Below, in pieces: positions 53,951 through 62,929 of a stretch of DNA of 64,000 nucleotides. The DNA is from Saccharopolyspora flava (GTDB lineage Bacteria > Actinomycetota > Actinomycetes > Mycobacteriales > Pseudonocardiaceae): positions 124,001 through 188,000 of the forward strand of contig NZ_FOZX01000008.1 in assembly GCF_900116135.1 (NCBI RefSeq). The letters run 5' to 3'. Every line of letters starts with the position of its first letter. The stretch's first letter is position 1. The notes below the pieces were generated by a model. It was not told where the DNA came from, searched no databases, and saw only the letters and a program-made list of their open reading frames with translations. A program made the translations under genes and the position numbers.

Positions 53951-54937
53951 TCAGCCGCGCTGGTTGCGCAGCGACACCAGGCGCAGGACGGTCTTCTCCA
54001 GGGCGTAGTCGGCGTCGGCGGCCATGCCCTTCACGCCCGCGTTGACCTCGGCGACGACCTGCAGCGCGGCGGACAGGCTCGTCGGCGTCCAGCCCCGCGA
54101 CTGGGACAGCGCCTTCTTCACCTTCCACGCGGGCATGCCGAGATCCCCCGCCAGCCGGTAGGGATCGTTGCGGCCGCCCGCTGCCGCGACGCGGCCGATG
54201 GTGCGCACCGAATCGGCCAGGGCGTCGGCGATGAGCACGTGCGGCACCCCGAGCTGGATCGCCCAGCGCAGCGCCTCCAACGCCCCGGCGCGGTCGCCCA
54301 CCACGGCCTTCTCCGCGACCGCGAACCCGGTCACCTCGGCGCGGCCCCGGTAGTACCGGCCGACCGCGTCCGCGTCGATCTTGCCGCCGGTGTCGGCCAC
54401 CAGCTGCGAGGCCGCCGCCGCCAGTTCCCGCAGGTCCGAACCGACCGCCTCGATGAGGGCGTTGACCCCGCCCGAGTCGGACTTGCCTCCCGCGCGGCGG
54501 ATCTCGTCCCGGACGAACGCCTCGCGGTCCGCGGGCTTGGTGAGCTTCTTGCACTCGGTGACGCGCGCGCCCGCCTTCTTCAGCGCGTTGGGCAACTCCT
54601 TGGCGTGCTTGGCCCGGCCACCGCCGCTGTGCACCACGATCAGCGTGATGCCCTCGGCGGGCTGCTTGGCGTGGGTCAGCAGGGCTTCGGCGATCTCCTT
54701 GCCCGCGTCCTGAGCCGACTCGATCGCGAGCACCCGCGCCTCTGCGAACAGCGAGGGACTCAGCATTTCAGCGAGCTCAGGAGGGGTGAGCTCACTCACC
54801 TTCACCCGGCTGAAATCGGCCTCCGGATCGGCGGCGCGCGCGGCACCGACCGCCGCCCACATCGCGCGCTCGACCAGCAGCTCTTCGTCCCCGAGCACCA
54901 GGTGCAGGGGGTCGGCGACAACGGTCGGTGAGCTCAT
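53951..54937 (-). CDS. holA: DNA polymerase III subunit delta
   Basis: Delta subunit of the clamp loader that opens the sliding clamp. The 328-residue protein has the AAA+-like but ATP-inactive fold: LHLVLGDEELLVERAM, LIVVHSGGGRAKHAKEL and SDLRELAAAASQLVADTGG, and the C-terminal collar helices (AIQLGVPHVLIADALADSVRTIGRVAAAGG). ATG at 54935-54937. Position agrees with Rv2413c near rpsT. It faces the EamA-type gene tail to tail. Confidence 0.95.
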   Translation of the reverse strand: MSSPTVVADPLHLVLGDEELLVERAMWAAVGAARAADPEADFSRVKVSELTPPELAEMLSPSLFAEARVLAIESAQDAGKEIAEALLTHAKQPAEGITLIVVHSGGGRAKHAKELPNALKKAGARVTECKKLTKPADREAFVRDEIRRAGGKSDSGGVNALIEAVGSDLRELAAAASQLVADTGGKIDADAVGRYYRGRAEVTGFAVAEKAVVGDRAGALEALRWAIQLGVPHVLIADALADSVRTIGRVAAAGGRNDPYRLAGDLGMPAWKVKKALSQSRGWTPTSLSAALQVVAEVNAGVKGMAADADYALEKTVLRLVSLRNQRG

Positions 54938-55036
54938 GCGGGCATGGTCCCACGGAGCGGCGACAGTCCCGCCATCTGGATGCGCACTGGCCAGGAAGAC
55001 GTGCGTTCCACTAACGTTGCCGCCACAACCGAATAG

Positions 55037-55170
55037 CTCATCCAGAGGGGCAGAGGGAACGGCCCGTTGAAGCCCCGGCAACCGTTCGTCCGATGCATCG
55101 TGCGAAAAACCGGCGCGAGGTCACGGACGCAAACAGGTGCCAATTCCGACCCGTCCGCGGGACAGATGAG
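55037..55170 (+). ncRNA. SAM-I (S-box) riboswitch controlling thrC
   Basis: Leader RNA of about 134 nt that senses S-adenosylmethionine. It has the S-box core: CTCATC (55037-55042) forms P1 with GATGAG (55165-55170); CAGAGGGGCAGAGGGA, ACGGCCCGTTGAAGCCCCGG and CAACC form the P2/P3 core with the kink-turn and pseudoknot region; CAGGTGCCAATTCCGACCC is the P4-proximal part. The 3' strand of P1 runs straight into GGAGAGGA, the ribosome binding site of thrC. Control of translation is therefore likely: bound ligand would stabilise P1 and hide or expose that site. S-box leaders usually precede methionine genes, so thrC as the target is unusual. Confidence 0.88.
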
Positions 55171-55186
55171 GAGAGGACCTCGCGCG

Positions 55187-56455
55187 ATGACTGCTGCTGC
55201 CCACGCCGCCACGACCGCCGGCACGAAGCTCGATCTCGGCAACGCCGTCGAACTGGTGTCCAAGGAAGAGGGACACCGGCAGCCGCTGGCCCCTGAGTTC
55301 GTCTCCCTCGAGGACTTCTCGCCGCTCGAGGTGGCCTACGACTTCCCGAAGCTCCGCCGCGAGGACATCGAGGCCGGTCCGCGTTCCATCTGGCGCTACA
55401 AGCAGCTGCTGCCGGTGCCGAGCACCGTCGACCAGATCCCCAACACCGAGCCCGGCTGTACCCGCTTGATCCAGGCGGACAACCTGGCCAAGGCGCTGGG
55501 TGTCAAGAAGATCTGGATCAAGGACGACACCGGCAACCCCACGCACTCCTTCAAGGACCGCGTCGTGGCCGTGGCGCTGGCCGCCGCCCGCGAGTTCGGG
55601 TTCAAGGTGCTGGCCTGCCCGTCCACCGGCAACCTCGCCAACGCCGTGGCCGCCGCCGCGGCCCGCGCCGGCTGGGACTCGGTCGTGCTGGTGCCCAAGA
55701 CCCTCGAGCGCGCCAAGATCCTGATGAGCGCGGTCTACGACGGCTCGCTGCTCGCGGTCGACGGCAACTACGACGACGTCAACCGGCTGGCCACCGAGCT
55801 CGCCGGTGAGCACGAGGACTGGGCGTTCGTCAACGTCAACGTCCGGCCCTACTACTCCGAGGGTTCCAAGACCCTGGCCTTCGAGGTCGCCGAGCAGCTG
55901 GGCTGGCGTCGTCCCGAGCAGATCGTGGTGCCGATCGCCTCCGGCTCGCAGTTGACCAAGGTCTACAAGGGCTTCAACGAGCTCAGCCAGGTCGGCCTGG
56001 TCGAGGACTCCCCGGTGAAGATCTTCGGCGCGCAGGCCACCGGCTGCTCCCCGGTCTCCACCGCCTACCGCAACGGCCACGACGTGGTGCAGCCGGTCAA
56101 GCCGGACACCATCGCCCGCTCGCTGGCCATCGGGGCCCCCGCCGACGGTCCGTACGTGCTCGACGTCGTCCGCAAGACCGGCGGCGCCATCGAGGACGTC
56201 ACCGACGACGAGGTCCGCGCCGGCATCCGCCTGCTGGCCCGCACCGAGGGCATCTTCGCCGAGACCGCCGGTGGCGTGACCGTCGCGACCGCCAAGAAGC
56301 TCATCGAGGCCGGCAAGATCGACCCGGACGCCGAGACGGTCCTGCTGATCACCGGTGACGGTCTCAAGACCCTGGACGCCGTCGAGGGCGAGCTGGGCCC
56401 GAAGGCCACCGTGGCGCCGACGACCGAGTCGGTGAACCAGGCGCTGGGCCTCTGA
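55187..56455 (+). CDS. thrC: Threonine synthase
   Basis: Pyridoxal-phosphate enzyme converting O-phosphohomoserine to threonine. The 422-residue protein has the PLP-lysine motif DDTGNPTHSFKDRVV, the STGNLANAVAAAAARAG loop, the ANVNVRPYYSEGSKTLAFEVAEQLGW segment and LITGDGLKTLDA near the end. ATG 55187 follows GGAGAGGA and the SAM riboswitch. The usual hom-thrC-thrB cluster is not present; this is a second-type, stand-alone thrC. The last codons and stop are repeated in the DNA after the gene. Note its length and the start of the coding part agree with family members of about 420-430 residues. Confidence 0.92.
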   Translation: MTAAAHAATTAGTKLDLGNAVELVSKEEGHRQPLAPEFVSLEDFSPLEVAYDFPKLRREDIEAGPRSIWRYKQLLPVPSTVDQIPNTEPGCTRLIQADNLAKALGVKKIWIKDDTGNPTHSFKDRVVAVALAAAREFGFKVLACPSTGNLANAVAAAAARAGWDSVVLVPKTLERAKILMSAVYDGSLLAVDGNYDDVNRLATELAGEHEDWAFVNVNVRPYYSEGSKTLAFEVAEQLGWRRPEQIVVPIASGSQLTKVYKGFNELSQVGLVEDSPVKIFGAQATGCSPVSTAYRNGHDVVQPVKPDTIARSLAIGAPADGPYVLDVVRKTGGAIEDVTDDEVRAGIRLLARTEGIFAETAGGVTVATAKKLIEAGKIDPDAETVLLITGDGLKTLDAVEGELGPKATVAPTTESVNQALGL

Positions 56456-56494
56456 TCCAGCCGGGCTCCGATCCAGCCGGCCTCTGATCCAGTT
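56450..56494 (+). repeat. Tandem 16-bp repeat at the thrC 3' end
   Basis: Three units of CTCTGATCCAGCCGGG (56450-56465), CTCCGATCCAGCCGGC (56466-56481) and CTCTGATCCAG (56482-56492, then TTG). The first unit contains the thrC stop codon, so the gene's end has been duplicated in tandem. Confidence 0.8.
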
Positions 56495-56518
56495 GTAGGT
56501 CGAACCTCCTCTCTCGCG

Positions 56519-56552
56519 AGCGGGTGGTCGCCCCCACGGGCGGCCACCCGCT
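56519..56552. terminator. Terminator between converging thrC and comEC
   Basis: AGCGGGTGGTCGCCC pairs with GGGCGGCCACCCGCT, with one G-U pair and a short loop. It follows the thrC stop by 63 nt and the comEC stop by 20 nt on the other strand. Confidence 0.78.
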
Positions 56553-56572
56553 TCGTCGTCCACAACGGACGG

Positions 56573-58924
56573 TCAGTTCTCCTCGGCGCGCAAGGGATCT
56601 CCGCGAGAGACGAAGCGCGGTCCCCGCGGCCCCGGCAGGACCGCGATGTCCCCTTCCTGGTCGGTGCGCAGCACCCGGGCACCGGCGCGGGTGAGCGTGT
56701 CGATCACGAAGGCGTTGGGGTGGCCGTAGTCGTTGCCCGCGCCGACGCTGATCAGCGCGAGTCCGGGCCGCACCGCGGTGAGGAAACGCGGTGCGCTGTA
56801 CCGGGATCCGTGGTGCGGCACCTTGAGCACGTCGGCTCGCAAGTCCTCCCGCGACGACACCAGCCGCCCCTGCCCCGGCAGCTCCACGTCTCCGGTGAGC
56901 AGCACCCGGCCCGCCGGGGTGGTCGCGCGGATCACCAGCGAGGCGTCGTTGGCGTCGTCTGCTGTCTGGGTCCGGGTCACGCTCGGATCCGGGGCCAGCA
57001 CGTCGAGCACCAGGGAAGGCCAGGTCAGCCGTTGCCCGGCCTGCAGCGCGACGATCGGTGCGCGGTGCGCGCGGGTGTCGCGCACCAGATCGTCGAACGC
57101 CCACTCCGGTTCCCGCAGCGGTCCGATCCCCACCGCACCGACCGGCATCTCGCCGAGCACCGTGCGCAGACCGCTGACGTGGTCGGCGTGCAGGTGTGTC
57201 AGCACCGCCATCGACACGCGCTGGATCCCCAAGCGCCGCAGGCAGTTCGCGGACCGTCGGGGGTCCGGCCCGGTGTCGACCACCACGGCCTCCCCCGGCG
57301 TGCCGGTGGCCAGCACCAGCCCGTCCCCCTGCCCGACGTCGCAGGCCACCACGCTCCAGCCCGGCACCGGCCAGCCCGGCAGCATCGTGCGCACCGGCAG
57401 CACGACCAGGGCGCTGAGCAGCACCGCGACCACCGCCAGCAGCCGAACCCTCCTTCCTCGCAACGCGATCAGCCCCACCAGCAGCAACACCGCGAGCAGC
57501 AGTCCCCCACCGGTCCCGGTCGGCCAGTCGAACACCGCCCCCGGCACCGCGGCGGCGCGATCGGCGATCAGCAGCACCCACGCCAGTTCCGGGCCCGCCA
57601 GCTCGACGAGGAGCCCCGCGAGCCACGTCGACGCCGGTGCGGTGACGGTGGCCAGCACGCCGAGAACCGTCGCCGGTGCGATCACCGGTGCCGCCAGCAG
57701 GTTCGCCGGCACCGCGACCAGGCTCACCCCACCGGAGATCGCGGCGATCAACGGCGCGGTGACCACGTGGGCGGCCACCGGCACCGCGATCGCCTCCGCC
57801 AGCCCGACCGGGACACCGCGGGCGCGCAGCGCGGCCGCCCAGGCCGGGGCGAGCAGCACCAGTCCCGCCGTCGCAGCGACCGACAGGGCGAACCCGGCGC
57901 TGGTCGCCAGTTCCGGGAGCAGGAGCAACAGCCCGACGACGCTCGCCGCCAGGGCGGGCAGCGCCGAGCGTCGCCGCCCCAGCACCAGCGCCAGCAGCGT
58001 GATCGCCCCCATCGCGGCCGCGCGCAGGACGCTCGGCTCCGGTCCGGTCAACCCCACGAACCCGACCAGGACCAGTGCGGCGCCCACCGCGCAGACCACC
58101 GGGCCGAGTCCCAGCAGGTGCAGCAGCACCAGGACCGCGCCGCACACGATCGCCAGGTTGGCGCCCGACACTGCTGTGAGATGGCTGAGCCCGGCCGTCT
58201 CGAAGTCCTGCTCCACCTCCGGTGGCAGCCCCGCGGTGTCTCCGACCACCAGCCCGGGCAGCAGGCCCGAGGCTTCCGGGGACAGGTGCTCGGCGGAGAC
58301 CTCGCGCAGTCCCGACCGCAGCTCGGCGGCGACCCGCTGCCATCGCGGCGGCGGGCTCACCTCGCTCGGCGCCTGGTGGATCGGCAGCATCGCGACGACC
58401 AGCCGGCCGTCCCGGGGCGGTGCCGCCTTGCCCCGGACGGTGAGCCGCTGCCCGGCGATCAGCCCGTGCCACCGGTCGGTCGGCACCAGCAGCACCACCG
58501 AACCGCCGGACTGGACGCGCCGACCGGCGACCTCGGTGGTCACCACTTCGGCGCGTGCCAGCGAGCGGTCCTGCGCCCGGCTGCCGCCGAAAGCCGCGCC
58601 GCGCAGCGGGGTCGGGGCGGAGGTCAGCTCGACCCGAACCGTCACCGCCTCGCCCCCGGTCGCCGCCCGCCGCAGCGGGTGCTCGGCGACGTCGTGGACC
58701 CGGACCGCGATCGCGCTGCCCGCGACCCCTGCCAGCAGCAGGACCACCAGCACGGCCCTGGCTCCCGCCCGGCGCCGCGAGAACCCCAGGACCAGCGGGG
58801 CCGCGATCGCGGCCGCCGAGGCCACCCCTGCAGCGCAGACCCACCCGGCCCGCAGGCCCAGCAGAGTCACCAGCCAGACCGCCGCGGCGGCCGGGACCAG
58901 CCGCAGGTCCGGCCGCCGGATCAC
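56573..58924 (-). CDS. comEC: ComEC/Rec2-family DNA channel protein
   Basis: Membrane channel for transport of single-stranded DNA in competence, with a nuclease-like domain. The 783-residue protein has an N-terminal OB-like region, about ten membrane segments including the Competence-domain motif GLSHLTAVSGANLAIV, and a C-terminal metallo-beta-lactamase-fold domain (VACDVGQGDGLVLATG, THLHADHVSGL, LLTGDVE, LKVPHHGSRYS). GTG start at 58922-58924 overlaps the comEA stop by 4 nt. Whether the organism is naturally competent is unknown; actinobacteria often keep these two genes. Confidence 0.93.
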   Translation of the reverse strand: MIRRPDLRLVPAAAAVWLVTLLGLRAGWVCAAGVASAAAIAAPLVLGFSRRRAGARAVLVVLLLAGVAGSAIAVRVHDVAEHPLRRAATGGEAVTVRVELTSAPTPLRGAAFGGSRAQDRSLARAEVVTTEVAGRRVQSGGSVVLLVPTDRWHGLIAGQRLTVRGKAAPPRDGRLVVAMLPIHQAPSEVSPPPRWQRVAAELRSGLREVSAEHLSPEASGLLPGLVVGDTAGLPPEVEQDFETAGLSHLTAVSGANLAIVCGAVLVLLHLLGLGPVVCAVGAALVLVGFVGLTGPEPSVLRAAAMGAITLLALVLGRRRSALPALAASVVGLLLLLPELATSAGFALSVAATAGLVLLAPAWAAALRARGVPVGLAEAIAVPVAAHVVTAPLIAAISGGVSLVAVPANLLAAPVIAPATVLGVLATVTAPASTWLAGLLVELAGPELAWVLLIADRAAAVPGAVFDWPTGTGGGLLLAVLLLVGLIALRGRRVRLLAVVAVLLSALVVLPVRTMLPGWPVPGWSVVACDVGQGDGLVLATGTPGEAVVVDTGPDPRRSANCLRRLGIQRVSMAVLTHLHADHVSGLRTVLGEMPVGAVGIGPLREPEWAFDDLVRDTRAHRAPIVALQAGQRLTWPSLVLDVLAPDPSVTRTQTADDANDASLVIRATTPAGRVLLTGDVELPGQGRLVSSREDLRADVLKVPHHGSRYSAPRFLTAVRPGLALISVGAGNDYGHPNAFVIDTLTRAGARVLRTDQEGDIAVLPGPRGPRFVSRGDPLRAEEN

Positions 58925-59733
58925 ACCCGCACCAGGTCGCGCAGCTTGGACAGCCGCGCGTCGCCGATCCCGCCGACCTCGCCGAGCTGGTCCACGGAGT
59001 CGAAGCGGCCGTGTTCGGTGCGCCACTGCAGGATTCGCTCGGCGGTGACCTCGCCGACCCCTGGCAGTCCATCGAGCTGCTCCTTCGTCGCCGCGTTGAG
59101 GTCGAGCCTGCCGTCACCACCACCGGAACCCGGCTGTCCGGACTGGGCCTGCTGGGCTTCAGGTGACACGGGGATGGCGACGTAGAGCTGCTCGCCGTCG
59201 GCGAGGCGGCGGGCGAGGTTGAGCCCGGTCAGGTCGGTCTCGGGCAGCGCGCCACCGGCCGCCGACACGGCGTCGGCGACCCGCGCGCCCGCGGGCACGG
59301 TGACCAGACCTGGCCGCTCCACCCGGCCCACGACGCTGACCACCAGCTCGGCGGGAGCGGTGGGACCGGTCGACACGGGTGCGGGCGGAGGCGGCAGCGG
59401 TGGCGGCGCGGACTCGGCCTCGGGCCGGTCCGACCAGGCGAGCACGAGGACCCCGGCCAGCACGACGGCGGCTACGAGCGCGACCGCGAGCAGCCCGGCT
59501 CGGCCGGGGTCCACTCTGGACCGCAGCAGGGGTTCCGGGAGCCATCGCTCGGCGAGCAGCGACAGCGGCGAACTTCGGCCGCCCTCGGGCTTTTTAACCG
59601 AGTAGTTGCGCTCGATCCGGTCGGTCGGTTCGTCGTGCTCGGCCTCGCGGCGCAGCGTCTGCAGCCGGGACCGGGTGCCGAGCTGCTCGTAGGAGTCGTC
59701 ATCGGTGGCGCGGAAGAGCTTGGAGTCGAACAT
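58921..59733 (-). CDS. comEA: ComEA family DNA-binding protein
   Basis: DNA receptor for uptake, 270 residues. A cytoplasmic Asp/Arg-rich N-terminus is followed by one membrane segment (GLLAVALVAAVVLAGVLVLAW), a Pro-rich linker, an SLBB domain (VVSVVGRVERPGLVTVPAGARVADAV) and the C-terminal helix-hairpin-helix pair (DLNAATKEQLDGLPGVGEVTAERILQWR). ATG at 59731-59733. Coupled to comEC. Confidence 0.93.
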   Translation of the reverse strand: MFDSKLFRATDDDSYEQLGTRSRLQTLRREAEHDEPTDRIERNYSVKKPEGGRSSPLSLLAERWLPEPLLRSRVDPGRAGLLAVALVAAVVLAGVLVLAWSDRPEAESAPPPLPPPPAPVSTGPTAPAELVVSVVGRVERPGLVTVPAGARVADAVSAAGGALPETDLTGLNLARRLADGEQLYVAIPVSPEAQQAQSGQPGSGGGDGRLDLNAATKEQLDGLPGVGEVTAERILQWRTEHGRFDSVDQLGEVGGIGDARLSKLRDLVRV

Positions 59734-59856
59734 GTCGACGACGTTAGCGCGAGCGAAAGACGTTGTGCACGTTCATTTTTGGTGCATCTGACTACTGTGG
59801 ATGGATACCCGCCGAGATTCAGCTCGATGGTGTGGAATCCGCGCCCCGAAGGGTTT

Positions 59857-60717
59857 TCAACCGCCGAAACGCCACCCGTTCGGGAGAACCACGACACCCA
59901 CCGATCCGGGCCCGATGTGCGCCCCGATGACCGCGCCGACCTCCGAGACGACGCACTCGACCGACTCCCCCAGCTCGGCGGAGAAGCGCGCCGCGAGCTC
60001 CTCGGCGTGCTCGGTCGCGGCGAGGTGGTGCACCGCGATCGCCGCCGATCCGGAACCCGCCGCCTCCAGCGACAGATCGCGCAGCCGCGCCATCGCCCGG
60101 GTCGTGGTGCGCACCTTCTCCAAGGCGTCGATGCGCCCGTCGTGGACGTGCAGCAGCGGTTTGATCGACAGCGCGGTCCCCAGCACCGCCGCAGCGGTGC
60201 CGATCCGGCCGCCGCGCCGCAGGTACTCAAGGGTCTGCACGGAGAAGGTGGTGGTCGTGCGCGCGGCGGTGACCGCGGCCGTGTGCTCCACCTCGGCCAG
60301 ATCCGCCCCGGCGGTCGCCGCGTCGGCGGCGGCCAGCACGGAGAAGCCCAGGCCCATCGCCGCGGACCGGGAGTCCACGACCCGGATCCGGTCGGGATCG
60401 GTCTCCCGCGCGGCCAGCCGCGCCGCGTCCCACGTCCCCGACAGCTGCCGGGACAGGTGCACCGCGACCACGCCCTCGGCCCCGTCGTCGAGAGCCCGAC
60501 GGTAGGCGCGGGCCAGCTCTCCGGAGGTCGCGCTGGCGGTGGTCACCCGCTGCTTGCGCTCCAGGGCGTCGGCGAGGTCGCAGGGCGAGAACCCGGTCTC
60601 GTCGACGTGCTTCCCGCCGTCCACGCTGACGTGCAGCGGAACGACCCGGATCCCGTACCGCGAGGCGTACCCGGGAGGCAGGTAGGCCGTGGAATCGGTG
60701 ACGACGGCAATGGACAC
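59857..60717 (-). CDS. degV: DegV-family fatty-acid-binding protein
   Basis: A 286-residue protein of the DegV family, which binds a long-chain fatty acid; Firmicute relatives feed fatty acids to a kinase. It has VVTDSTAYLPPGYASRYG at the start, TASATSGELARAYR and GTWDAARLA in the fatty-acid site region. GTG start at 60715-60717. It lies between comEA and gpgP on the same strand, as in mycobacteria (Rv2417c). Confidence 0.92.
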   Translation of the reverse strand: MSIAVVTDSTAYLPPGYASRYGIRVVPLHVSVDGGKHVDETGFSPCDLADALERKQRVTTASATSGELARAYRRALDDGAEGVVAVHLSRQLSGTWDAARLAARETDPDRIRVVDSRSAAMGLGFSVLAAADAATAGADLAEVEHTAAVTAARTTTTFSVQTLEYLRRGGRIGTAAAVLGTALSIKPLLHVHDGRIDALEKVRTTTRAMARLRDLSLEAAGSGSAAIAVHHLAATEHAEELAARFSAELGESVECVVSEVGAVIGAHIGPGSVGVVVLPNGWRFGG

Positions 60718-60752
60718 GAGCGCAACCCTACGACGTCAGACGGCGGATGCGA

Positions 60753-61373
60753 TCACGCGTGGCTCTGGGCGCCGGCGTTGTAGGCCATCAGGCGCCAGCG
60801 GTGATCGCTGGGGCTGCGGCGCTTGAGCACCACCCAGTGGCAGTTGCGCACACCGCCCAGGCCCGGCCACAGCTCCACGGGCAGGGCGAGCAGCTTCGCG
60901 GTGAGCGCGGTGATCAGCCCGCCGTGGGCGACCAGCAGCGCGGTGTCGGTGAACTGGTCGTCCAGCTCGGCGACGACCTCGACGGCCCGCGCGGCGACCT
61001 CCACCCGGGACTCCCCGCCGGGCGGCGCCCACGTCGGGTTCGCCCGCCAGGTGTTGAGCGCGCCCGGCCAGCCGTGCTCGACCTCGGCGCCGCTGAGCCC
61101 CTGCCACTCGCCGACGTGGGTCTCCCGCAACCGCTTGTCCAGCTTCACCGGCTCACCGCTGACCTTGGCGTAGGCGGCGGCGGTGGTCCGCGCGCGGTTG
61201 AGGTCGGAGCTGATGGCCACCGACGGCTCGAAGGCCGCGATGTCGGGGGCGGCCCGCTCGGCCTGCTCGACGCCGTTGGCGGTCAGCGAGCTGTCCAGGT
61301 GCCCCTGGATGCGGCCGGCGAGGTTGTAGTCGGTCTCGCCGTGCCGCCACAGCACGAGCCGGTCGAGGCTCAC
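60753..61373 (-). CDS. gpgP: Glucosyl-3-phosphoglycerate phosphatase-type histidine phosphatase
   Basis: A 206-residue member of the histidine phosphatase superfamily with VLWRHGETDYNLAGRIQG (catalytic RHG), ISSDLNRARTTAAAY and the second catalytic His in LLVAHGGLITAL. By position, next to rsfS, it matches Rv2419c, the phosphatase making glucosylglycerate for methylglucose lipopolysaccharide. The specific substrate is an inference from order. GTG start at 61371-61373 overlaps the rsfS stop by 4 nt. Confidence 0.85.
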   Translation of the reverse strand: MSLDRLVLWRHGETDYNLAGRIQGHLDSSLTANGVEQAERAAPDIAAFEPSVAISSDLNRARTTAAAYAKVSGEPVKLDKRLRETHVGEWQGLSGAEVEHGWPGALNTWRANPTWAPPGGESRVEVAARAVEVVAELDDQFTDTALLVAHGGLITALTAKLLALPVELWPGLGGVRNCHWVVLKRRSPSDHRWRLMAYNAGAQSHA

Positions 61374-61753
61374 TCGGCGTCCTCCGCGGGCGCGCCCTGG
61401 TCGACGAACTCGATCCGCGGGCAGTCCTTCCACAGCTTCTCCAGCTGGTAGAAGGCGCGCTCGTCGTCGTGCTGGACGTGCACCACGAGGTCGACGAAGT
61501 CCAGCAGGACCCAGCGCCCCTCGCGGGCGCCCTCGCGCCGGACCGGCTTGACGCCCGCCGCGCGCAGCTTCTCCTCGACCGAGTCGACGATCGCTTCGAC
61601 CTGCCTCTCGTTGGGCGCGGAGGCGATCATGAAGCAGTCGGTGATGACCAGCTGCTCGGAGACATCCAGCAGGACCACGTCGGTGGCCTTCTTGTCGGCC
61701 GCCGCCTGGGCGGCGATCAGGGCCAGCTCGCGGGCGTTCTCGGTGGCTGCCAC
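61370..61753 (-). CDS. rsfS: Ribosome silencing factor RsfS
   Basis: Binds ribosomal protein L14 and prevents subunit joining when nutrients are short. The 127-residue protein has KKATDVVLLDVSEQLVITDCFMIASAPNERQV and RWVLLDFVDLVVHVQHDDERAFYQLEKLW, typical of the family. GTG start at 61751-61753 with GAGGAG upstream; a longer frame to 61879 is not supported. The nadD gene that usually precedes rsfS is not in the expected upstream place. Confidence 0.95.
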   Translation of the reverse strand: MAATENARELALIAAQAAADKKATDVVLLDVSEQLVITDCFMIASAPNERQVEAIVDSVEEKLRAAGVKPVRREGAREGRWVLLDFVDLVVHVQHDDERAFYQLEKLWKDCPRIEFVDQGAPAEDAE

Positions 61754-62146
61754 GTCACTCCTCTCGGCCGGGCTCGGTGTGCCCACGCCGGGTAGCAGGA
61801 TAGGCCGCCGGTCCCGGCTGGGATCCGCCCGGCCTTCGCGTACGAGTCCTTTATGCCCGAGCGCTGCGCCCGGGTCCACGCGGGCCCGCGGATCGCTCTG
61901 GCGGTGCGGCCGCGTTCGTCGTCGAAGCGCACCACGAGACCGGCTACCAGCGACGACGCCCCGGCTCGGGCCCTGACCAGGAGGAACAGCTGACCTCCCA
62001 ACCGGTCATCGGTCTGCTGCACTCGCACCGCACCGAGGCGAACCGCTCGGGTGACGGGCGCGGAACCAACCGGCCGGTGCACGTCCGGCTGTGGTGATGG
62101 TCATGCGACGCGCGGACCGCTGGGCGCGAGGCTCCCCGTCGGCGGC
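61754..62146. other. Gap without a recognisable gene
   Basis: A 393-bp stretch upstream of rsfS where nadD would be expected. The open frames through it look like shadows; none has a start, ribosome site and protein motifs that I can support. No tRNA, hairpin series or repeat stands out. Confidence 0.5.
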
Positions 62147-62839
62147 TCAAGCGAGTACGCGCCGGGTCTCGATGGTCACTCCCCCGCTGGCTCGGCCGCC
62201 GCACACGCCCGCGATGCTCAAGCAGTAGCGCACCCACATGTTCAGCTGCATCTCCTTGGCCAGCCGGAGCTGGGCGTAGAGGAGGTTCACCAGCCCGCTG
62301 CTCGGGCGGGCCCACGTCTCGATCTCGAAGCGCAGGTGGTCGTCCCCCGGAACCGCGCGGAACTCGATCTGCCCCGCTTCGAGGTGCCCCTGCAGCGTCA
62401 CGAAGCGGAAGCGGTCGGGTTCGCACGCGACGACCCGCACGGGACCGTCCCACGGTCCTGGCATGCGCACCACGAACTCGTCGCCGAGGCGCATCGCGTC
62501 GGTCTCGCCGCTGGTCTTGTAGAACCTCGCCACTTCGGTGGGGGCGGCGCAGTTGAGGTTCTCCTTCACCTGCTCCATCAGCTCGGCGGGGCCGCGCACC
62601 CCGTCCTCGATGCGCACGCTGAAGAGCCGGTGGTACAGCTCGCCCACCCCGGCCGCCTCCGGCTGGCAGCGCTCGTCGCGCAGCTCGCGGGGGATCTCCG
62701 GCGACGGCCGCTCATCGGTCCGCACCCGCACCTCGCTGCGGTGCAGCGGAGTCGTCTGCCACAGGTAGCGCCAGGAGACCAGCGCCATGCCCAGCAACCA
62801 CCCCGTCAGCAGGGTGACGCGCCCGGTGATCTCGGCCAT
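62147..62839 (-). CDS. DUF1990-like (UPF0548) membrane-anchored protein
   Basis: A 230-residue protein with a single N-terminal hydrophobic segment (VTLLTGWLLGMALVSWRYLW) and a soluble domain. The C-terminal half, FVTLQGHLEAGQIEFRAVP followed by LRFEIETWARPSSGLVNLLY, resembles DUF1990, a START-like fold of unknown function. ATG at 62837-62839 with AAGGGAA upstream. It is divergent from a second DUF1990-like gene 300 bp away, which suggests a local duplication. Confidence 0.6.
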   Translation of the reverse strand: MAEITGRVTLLTGWLLGMALVSWRYLWQTTPLHRSEVRVRTDERPSPEIPRELRDERCQPEAAGVGELYHRLFSVRIEDGVRGPAELMEQVKENLNCAAPTEVARFYKTSGETDAMRLGDEFVVRMPGPWDGPVRVVACEPDRFRFVTLQGHLEAGQIEFRAVPGDDHLRFEIETWARPSSGLVNLLYAQLRLAKEMQLNMWVRYCLSIAGVCGGRASGGVTIETRRVLA

Positions 62840-62929
62840 CTCGTTCCCTTTCGCGGAACCGGCTGGGAGCAGGGATGCTGGCATGGTCCCTCCAGTCGAG
62901 CAGGATCACACGTCAGCGAGGTGACATCG

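Noticed and set aside
55037..55170. The thrC leader as a SAM-IV riboswitch.
   Set aside because: The core GAGGGA-GGCCC-UGAAGCCCCGGCAACC and the P1 arrangement fit SAM-I; the SAM-IV pattern is different. A model search is needed to be final.
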